This document shows, piece by piece, positions 57,471-64,000 of a stretch of 64,000 nt of DNA; within the stretch, counting starts at the first letter, position 1; every line of letters begins with the position of its first letter. The notes beneath the pieces were generated by a model, which saw only the letters and a list, made by a program, of their open reading frames with translations, was not told the origin of the DNA and ran no database searches. The DNA is taken from positions 56,001 through 120,000 of the forward strand of contig JAXCGZ010005667.1 of assembly GCA_037179515.1 (NCBI GenBank), written 5' to 3'. The stretch is from Halocaridina rubra (lineage: Eukaryota; Arthropoda; Malacostraca; Decapoda; Atyidae). A program made the translations under genes and the position numbers.

Positions 57471-58070
57471 TATATATATGGTTCTAATGAAGGATTATAG
57501 TGAATTTAAAATAAAACACATAGCTGTAAATACGATGTTATTCGATTTACACAACTAGCAGCACTGCTTTATTCATATTTATCAAGTTAATGGCTTTATT
57601 TATTTGTTTATACTGAAATTTAAAAAAAAATGCAAACAGAGCTGTAATTACAATTTTATTTGAAATACACACAAGTACAAACATAGCTGGTATAATACGT
57701 GGAGCCATTACAAACGCTCCATATATTATAATAGTAGCAAGCACAGCTGTTCTGTATTCATATATATCAAGTTAGTGGATTTATTAATTTTTTATACACA
57801 GTACTCATATTGAAAAAGTATATTAACTTTAAAAAGAAAAAATACCAAGCACATAGCCAAAAAAACCGAGGTTATTTACACTTGAATTCGTATTTATCAA
57901 GTTAATGGCTCTATTTATTTAGTTTTTATAAACATTTGGTTATATTGAAAAATTATATGGAATTTGAAAAGAAAAATACCAAACATATAGCTGTAAATAC
58001 CATAGCAAGGAGGATCCACAATGAGAATAGCTTCAGACCTCAGGTCAGGTGGATGGTCTTAAGCTATTGT
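57341..58070. repeat. Four diverged subterminal units with a (TA)n array
   Basis: TTCATATTTATCAAGTTAAT with GGCTTTATTTATTT and, later, ATAGCTGTAAATAC recur at about 57350, 57575, 57750 and 57890. (TA)n occupies 57384-57478. The last unit (57893-58060) is the left arm of an inverted repeat with 61063-61220. Confidence 0.75.
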
Positions 58071-58799
58071 TTTTCTTAATTCGGAATAAGATAGTATTAT
58101 TTTTCATATGTAAGAAGTTTTTTGTCATAATAAAACTTTTTCATATTAATAATATTTGTGCCGATTAAAATTAAACCTAAAATTTCAAAAAAATAAAATT
58201 GTTTAACTGCTTTTCCAACCTAGTGCATTTATTAACATAGGTGTCCTTGACCAAAATTATGGAATAAACTGTTTGGTAACTTTCGAGTAAACATTGGATT
58301 TTGTAATTACTGTATATTGCGGACTATAAGTCGTGTTTTTAAGGTCAAAACTAGGGGTCGACTTATAGGGTAGATATAAAATAGCAACCTTTAAATATAT
58401 TTGCACCAGTAACATCAGGATACCGAAAAACTGCTACTGAACTTGGCCTAAGGGCTGTGTTTACACATATTATTCTACTAAGACTTATGGCAAAAACCGG
58501 AAACTGCTACTCATGAGGACTGCACATACTCCCAAAAGGAATATGTTCAAGGGTGATGTGAATATTTCATAGGCAAGGGACTCAGGGAGGCCAGATAGGA
58601 CTCCTGGTTTGGGGAGATGACCTCTTCCTCCATTATGTTGTGCAGGGGACTGACACTCTGTCATAGGTAGGAACAACAACGTACCTACATAAATATCGTA
58701 GTTTATTACTACACAATATTTTATTGATACAAAAGCTAAAAACATAATACCTAAAATAATCTAAAATATTTAAGAACATAAAATGATATTTAAAATCTC

Positions 58800-60241
58800 T
58801 CAAAGTCTTGTTCTTCAGTTAAAAATATATCGTCATATGGGTCTGCCTCCGAACCACTAGTGGTGTTGGCTTCGTCAGCAGGAGATTGCCCTGTAGCCTG
58901 CTGGCTAGTACAGTGGTAACGCGCTGGCTTCGCATTCGCGAGGTCGAAAGATCGGTCCCCGTCCAAGACCGAGAGTTTAAGCTGTTTACTGGCAGGAACT
59001 GCTGTGGGTGGACATCACAGTGGGGGGTTGGGGCTTGTCCTGGCTGACGAATACCCATTGTAAAATGGAAATAAAGTTTATTATTATTATTATTATTATT
59101 ATTGTCACTGTCATTCCACAACATGTCATCTTCTCCATCCAGTGAATTTGATATACTGCATTTTTTTAATGATTTTATCACAGTTTTTGCAGCCACAGCT
59201 TCCCAAGATTCAGGGCAAAGTTGCACAGAATGTTGAGATGGAGCAAGCATATTTCCACCTGTCGTGTATGTTTTCTCACCCTCCATCATCCACCGATTCT
59301 ATTCATGACAAAGGCAATCCTTAAACGGTTTATTTAAACTGACATCTAGAGGTTAAAGAAGTGATATCAAACCTCCAGGTATCACAGCAGTTGCCATGTT
59401 GCTTTGGTTCAGATAATTTTTGGTCTCACTCGTTAAATGTGCAGACCACCATTCCTTTTGTTCCACACATTGTCTATCCATAACTTCACTCCAGCTTGAT
59501 CCATTCAGCCATTTTAGTGTACATGAACAAAAACACCAGCAGGAAATTTAATTTTGGGCATGGTTTTCCTGTAGAAAATCACCACGGGTTTTAATTTTGT
59601 ACCATCTGCCATACAACTCAAAACAACAGTGAACTTTGTTTTTTCATGTCCAGTACTCTTTACCAACACAATTTTTGTAACTTTCGCATCCACAGTAGGG
59701 TTGCTCAACATGTCAAAAAATACAGGGGTTTCATTCATGTTACCTATTTGGGTCAAAGGGAAGTCATATTTTTTTCCGTATGTCTATGACAAATTTATGA
59801 AAATTTGTAGTTTTGTCAGCAAGATCCATAAGAAGTTTTTGTGCGATTTTTGTTTTCTGTCGTAACACTAGGCCTTTCCTTTTTATAAAGCAACTGCACC
59901 AATTGGCAGTTCCTTTGAAGTCATTAATAACCTCCGGGTGTGCCTTTGCCCACTTCATTGCTTCCACACGAATGACATTTCTTGGCACTGTATAACCATT
60001 TTTACATTGTGTAAGAACCCATTCTTCTAAATACTTTTCCAGCTCAGACCAGTGGAAAACGCCTGTTCTCATAAGCACATTTTATCTTAGGCATTGTCTT
60101 GAGTGTGTCAATGTCTTTCTTCCAGTCCCGAACAAGCTTTTCATTAACACCAAACTCCCTCGATGCAGCACAAGTTGTCAAGGGGGCGTGGTTGACTGGG
60201 TATTTGGGGAGTTTGTAATTCGCGCCTAAACAGCTGTTCAA
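58800..60241 (-). pseudogene. pogo/POGK-like transposase, broken
   Basis: N-terminal HTH: REFGVNEKLVRDWKKD and MPKIKCAYENRRFP; CENP-B-type HTH: LEKYLEEWVLTQCKNGYTVP and KAHPEVINDFKGTANWC; DDE domain: NMNETPVFFDMLSNPTV, STGHEKTKFTVVLSCMADG, KLKPVVIFYRK, then AHLTSETKN and PGGLISLL*PLDVSLNKPF; C-terminus EGEKTYTTGGNML, KKCSISNSLDGEDDMLW. The first catalytic Asp (family QMDETP) is Asn, the second-Asp region is degraded, there are several stops, and a SINE splits the C-terminus. The end DPYDDIFLTEEQDFERF lies left of the SINE near 58800-58860. Confidence 0.9.
58885..59104 (+). mobile_element. tRNA-derived SINE inserted in the pogo transposase
   Basis: A-box TGGCTAGTACAGTGGTAACG and B-box-like GAGGTCGAAAGATCGGTCC at tRNA spacing form the head (58897-58965). 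The body contains CAAGACCGAGAGTTTAAGC and GGGGCTTGTCCTGGCTG, and the tail is (TTA)n at 59080-59104. It lies between codons for the acidic C-terminus (DDMLWNDSD | EANTTSGSEAD). No clear target duplication beyond GTCA. Confidence 0.8.
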
Positions 60242-60523
60242 ACGGAATGCTCATCACTAGGTGGCAGCACTGTTTGTCTATGCTGAAATGCTTGAAGTCG
60301 GTGGTGATTTCAATCTGTTTTAATTGTTTGATTTATTTTACTGTAGATAAAACCCTAATTTACAACCCAGTACTTAGTGACTCAGGGTGACATTGGGCCA
60401 GGCTAAGTAATAGTTTAGGGGGGTCGACTTTTCTGCAAGGTAAACCTCTAGTAAACCATTTGGGGTCAAACTATAGAAGTCGACTAATGTGCCTGATCAA
60501 CTTATAAGCCGCAATATGTGGTA

Positions 60524-61062
60524 CCCAATTAAACAGATCGTTACTGTTTACAGTAATCTTCCTAGTGGTCACTTTTACCCATGCCAGGTAAAGGGATTAT
60601 TTTTTATTGTATTCTTTTTTAATTTTTAATTCCACTTTATCGATATATACGTATATCTTAAATTATTAAGATCAGTAAATTTTTTTTATAAACCCTTACA
60701 AATTAGCGAAATAAACGAGATAATTGTCTATTATTTTATTGAAATTACTTTCATCCTGGAAATGAGTAAATAATGGGCTGAGTCTGGATTAAGGACCGTG
60801 AACCCTCTGGGGGATCAACCCAATGTCGTAATAACATATTTATGTGCTTATGCCTAAGCAATATCATAATTTATATAGTAATTAATGTTCAATCTGGTTT
60901 TGTACTTGTCCTTGCCGACAAATACTTAGAAAAATTAAATACACCAGAATGTTGATCCGGATGTTACTCAGCATGAAGATGATGAAATAAAGGCTGAAAT
61001 CGAAAAAATAACCCAGATAATAAAGTAGAATCAGTAAGTAGAATACCTACTAATAAATACCT
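60524..61062. other. Non-coding interior of the inverted-repeat region
   Basis: No gene. Starts TTACTGTTTACAGTAATC (60541), a small palindrome. No similarity seen to 58071-58307, the other interior piece. Confidence 0.4.
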
Positions 61063-61220
61063 TCTCAAGATCAGTCCACCTAAACTAAGGTCTGAAGCTA
61101 ATTTCATCGTGGATCCTCCTGGCAATCATATTTACAGCTATATGTTTGATCATATTTCTTTTTAAATTCAATATAAAACAGTATATAAAAAATGAATAAA
61201 TAAAGCCATTATCTTGATAA
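61063..61220. repeat. Right arm of the inverted repeat around the pogo element
   Basis: Reverse complement reads GGAGGATCCACGATG, AGCTTCAGACCTTAG, AACATATAGCTGTAAATA, matching 57893-58060 (GGAGGATCCACAATG, AGCTTCAGACCTCAG, AACATATAGCTGTAAATA). Arms of about 160 bp, about 3 kb apart including the 2.2-kb pogo. Confidence 0.8.
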
Positions 61221-61770
61221 AAAATGAGATACTAGTGTAATATTGTTTATGATTATAAGTGTGATTTATAACGTATGGTTTTGTTTTCTATAGCTTATGT
61301 ATTGATTGTTCTTTTGCCTTTCCAGACTCACCTGCCTGCCCCTGTCTCGTAAGCAGCTGACATAGCAAGCTGTCTCTTGAGAAGCAAGTCTCTTCCTCTC
61401 TATATAAGTAAACCACATGAGCACAGTATATTGTACAGGTACTATTTACAGTTTTATACTATACAGTAATACAGTACAGGTATTGTAGTGTAATACAGTA
61501 CAGATATTTTTATGTATATGTTGTTTTATTATACTGTACAGTACATGTATATTATGTTAATTTTAAAGTATAGGAATAGTATTAAGATTAGTTTTAGTAA
61601 TTTTTTATGAACCATTAGGACCATGGAGTCTTATTTTATGTTTTAAATTATTTAATTTTTACACAGGTAAGGGGACCCAGGTTCGGATCTAAGTGAATTC
61701 AGCCTTATGTCGATTTTTTTACTTAAGTCAGCTGTCAGGAATGGAACCCTGACGCTATATGAGGACTCCT

Positions 61771-61779
<9 letters not shown>
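61221..61779. other. Unassigned AT-rich sequence
   Basis: Contains TACAGTACAGGTATTGTAGT-type short repeats (61430-61550) with several ACAGTACAG motifs; no frame. Confidence 0.4.

Positions 61780-61832
<53 letters not shown>
61780..61832. repeat. (TA)n array
   Basis: About 52 bp of TA after GTGTGTG, ending TACA before CAGTGATCCCCCGC. Confidence 0.98.
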
Positions 61833-61837
<5 letters not shown>

Positions 61838-62694
61838 TGATCCCCCGCTGGATCGCGTTTCTTGGTTCGCGTTTTCACTGTACCACGGTTTTTTGGGGGG
61901 GGCAAATTATTATTTTATATTTTGGGTATATACAAAAATATTAAAATATAAAAAAAAAAAATTTTCAGTATTTTATTTTTTTATTGAAAAAAAAAAAAAA
62001 AAATCATTATCTAATTGATAAAAAAAATTTATTTCCCAGCCTACAAATAATAAAACAGTAAAAAACATAAATTTAGATATACGTACGTACAATATAACTC
62101 ACAGTATTGCATCATGCGAAATAGTGTCCGATAGCGTACAATGTATTGGGGACGCAGCTACGTGAGCTAGCATATATATTTAAATTTCCAGTTGTTTCAT
62201 GATTTTACTGATAAAAAAACGTATTTCTTAGCCTAAGAATAATAAAACAGTAAAAAATAATAAAAAAAACATAAATACTAACAGTATTGCAACATGTAAA
62301 ATACGATACCGCTATCAGCGTTTCGGACAAAGGCTTGTTCAGTCTAACTCACGTGTGTGCCGTTCACGTTGTGCTTATTAAACGTTTTGCTTGTGTCCGA
62401 TAGCGTACAATGTATTGGGGTCGCAGCTACGTGAGCTAGCATATATATTTATATTTCCAGTAGTTTCATGATTTTATTGATAAAAAAACGTATTTCTTAG
62501 CCTAAGAATAATAAAACAGTAAAAAATAGTAAAAAACATAAATACTAACAGTATTGCAACATGTAAAATACGATACCGCTATCAGCGTTTCGGACAAAGG
62601 CTCGTTCAGTCTAACTCACGTGTGCGCCGTTCACGTTGTGCTTATTAATACGTTTTGCTTGTGATTTTTTTACTCGCATATTTTGACCTTTGCA

Positions 62695-62769
62695 ATACCT
62701 CCCAAGCATCCTTCATCTTCTTGTAGTGAGCCTAAGCGGCAAAGGAAAATGTTAACCATAAGAGATAAG
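62695..62769 (+). pseudogene. Tigger-like transposase exon 1, copy c
   Basis: Start ATG is ATA, and nine bases are missing relative to the copies at 11451 and 11707. Reads PPKHPSSS then CSEPKRQRKMLTIRDK, with donor AAG|GTAAGT at 62770. Confidence 0.65.
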
Positions 62770-62779
62770 GTAAGTTTAC

Positions 62780-63030
62780 CTATCACGTATATATAAATTT
62801 ACGTTGCATGCTGTTATTTATAAAGTAAAGGGTGGTTTTTTAACAGTGCAGGGAGGGTTTATAGAGTAAACGCAAAAATAATTGTAAAATACCTATGTAC
62901 ATGAGTATGTCATATAAATTTCCACATGCATGCTGTTATTTATGAAGTAAAGGGTGGTTTGTTAACAGTACAGGGAGGGTTTATACAGTTTATACGGTGT
63001 AAACGTAAAAATGAATTAAAATATCTATGT
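62780..63030. repeat. 160-bp satellite, about 1.5 units
   Basis: TTTACGTTGCATGCTGTTAT and CAGTGCAGGGAGGGTTTATA directly after the splice donor, then the start of a second unit. Confidence 0.88.
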
Positions 63031-63108
63031 ACATATAGGCTGATCCTACTCCGCGATTTTATTGTCTCGCGCCGGGTCCCGGAACCGAACCCTCGCGATA
63101 ATGGGGGA

Positions 63109-63122
<14 letters not shown>

Positions 63123-63198
<76 letters not shown>
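63123..63198. repeat. (TA)n array between two termini
   Basis: About 75 bp of TA after (TG)n, bounded right by AGCAATCCCTCGCTATTTCG. Confidence 0.97.
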
Positions 63199-63200
<2 letters not shown>

Positions 63201-63743
63201 CAATCCCTCGCTATTTCGCGGTTCACCTATCGCGGATTTTTTTTTTTTTTTGAAAAAAAAAAAAAAAAAATAAATAAATTGTGACACCATGATGGGCCAA
63301 GAATTATAAAATAAAATAGCCTTTATCAGGCTATAAAGAGAAACAGAGATGGAGAGTGTAATGAACTGTCAGATGTGAAGGGATTATAAAAGATGTGTAA
63401 TGAATATCCAGCTCTCTGTTGGGTTTTAATATACCTCTGCATTACTTTCATGATGTCTATTCCAAAAATTCTCCTTAGATCTTATTATTATTATTATTAT
63501 CTTTATTATTATTATTGGCAACAATAATTTTCCTTTGATGATGATTGTGGAGATCATTATTATTATTATTATTATTAAGGGCTCCTCATTGTTTGTACAT
63601 CTGTTGGTTTATTTACTTTAATAACTGTGTACAGTGTCCCTCCCTAGTTGGCTGGGACAAAGAGAGTGTGGGGGGTTGGGAAGAATAGAATGTTGGAGAG
63701 AGAGAGAATCTTTAATTAACTCTTGTTCAATCAACCAAATCTA
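63199..63743. mobile_element. Type B foldback element (copy 5), left part
   Basis: AGCAATCCCTCGCTATTTCG, GCGGTTCACCTATCGCGG, A- and T-runs, then the left arm (GACACCATGATGGGCC, AACTGTCAGATGTG, CCAGCTCTCTGTTGG), (ATT)n, GGGCTCCTCATTGTTTG, TTGGCTGGGACAAAGAG. Cut at 63743 by another Tigger-type element. Confidence 0.78.
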
Positions 63744-64000
63744 CAGTGTTCCCCCGGTTATTCGCGTTTCTTGGTTCGAGATCTCACTGTATCGTGTTTT
63801 TTTTTTTTTTTATAAATTATTTTATTTTATGGGTATATGCAAAAATATATAAAAAAAAAAATCTCAGTATTTTCATTTTTTTACTGGAAAAAAAAAAAAA
63901 TTCATTATCTAATTGATAAAAAAAAATTATTTCCCAGCCTACAAATAATAAAACAGTAAAAAATAGTAAAAAACATAAATTTAGATAGATAGATACGTTT
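63744..64000 (+). mobile_element. Tigger-type element, left end, runs off the window
   Basis: TA at 63742-63743, then CAGTGTTCCCCCGGTTATTC, TTCTTGGTTCGAG, GGGTATATGCAAAAATAT and CCCAGCCTACAAATAATAAA, the same left part as 61835-62070. It is inserted in the type B element's CCAAATCTACA site. Confidence 0.85.

Larger units (their letters stand above)
58310..60521 (-). mobile_element. pogo-type DNA transposon, inactive
   Basis: TA at 58308-58309 and 60522-60523 flank imperfect inverted ends: left ATATTGCGGACTATAAGTCG (with CTGT before it), right, read in reverse, ATATTGCGGCTTATAAGTTG (with CCAC before it). 2,212 bp including a SINE insertion. It contains a broken transposase on the minus strand. 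A second GGGGTCGACTTAT-type motif lies near each end. Confidence 0.9.
61835..63113 (+). mobile_element. Tigger-type element with exon 1, internally deleted, both termini present
   Basis: Left CAGTGATCCCCCGCTGGATC, right CGCGATAATGGGGGAATCTG, TA arrays outside. In order: left subterminal DNA, a 268-bp tandem duplication (GTGTCCGATAGCGTACAATG at 62125 and 62393), transposase exon 1 with donor, about 1.5 satellite units (62780-63030), right subterminal DNA GGCTGATCCTACTCCGCG. This copy links exon 1, the satellite and both termini in one element. Confidence 0.85.

Overview
This is a repeat-dominated stretch of an invertebrate nuclear genome. Arthropod Pao/BEL retroelements, many (TA)n and (ATT)n tracts, tRNA-derived repeats and Tigger/pogo DNA transposons make a decapod crustacean or similar large-genome arthropod plausible, but no marker gene fixes the species. 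There are no bacterial features. Almost everything readable is mobile DNA. The one convincing piece of host gene is two spliced exons at the 3' end of an unidentified gene on the minus strand (55152-55739).

Layout. 1-2045: pol of a Ty3/Gypsy element with the Gmr1-type order (integrase before RT-RNase H). 2046-4785: AT-rich non-coding DNA with a decayed tandem repeat. 4786-10037: a decayed Pao/BEL element (BEL-1) split by CR1-like LINE copy L1. 11078-16850: Tigger-type non-autonomous DNA transposons, (TA)n arrays, an inverted array of five tRNA-like units and long foldback elements. 16851-24966: LINE copies L2 (+) and L3 (-), tail to tail. L3 carries ORF1 and ORF2 in one frame. 26621-48650: an outer BEL element (BEL-B). 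Its 5' LTR is split by a Tigger-type element (26741-39440) that holds a 160-bp satellite, a nearly complete second BEL element (BEL-A, 27010-33455, 5-bp target duplication) and LINE copies L4 and L5. LINE copy L6 sits in the BEL-B interior. 48656-54611: more foldback and Tigger-type copies, fragments of two other LINE families and tandem repeats. 54700-56267: host gene tail. 57340-61220: inverted-repeat DNA enclosing a pogo transposon (58310-60521) that is itself hit by a tRNA-derived SINE. 61780-64000: further Tigger-type copies.

How the parts relate. The six LINE copies are one family, recently active and at most a few percent apart. The Tigger-type copies share termini beginning CAGTG/CAGTA, and three keep a transposase first-exon relic (reading from MPPK) followed by a splice donor. 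The 160-bp satellite matches the sequence just after that donor, so it looks intron-derived. Most (TA)n arrays touch a Tigger-type terminus, and the target duplication of this superfamily is TA. The 3' LTR of BEL-B preserves the empty site of the 12.7-kb insertion in its 5' LTR, so the order of nesting can be read directly.

Most notable: a possible -1 frameshift site joining ORF1 and ORF2 in the LINE family, bypassed by one extra A in copy L3; the Gmr1-order Gypsy; the apparent birth of a satellite from a transposon intron; and the palindromic tRNA-like array.
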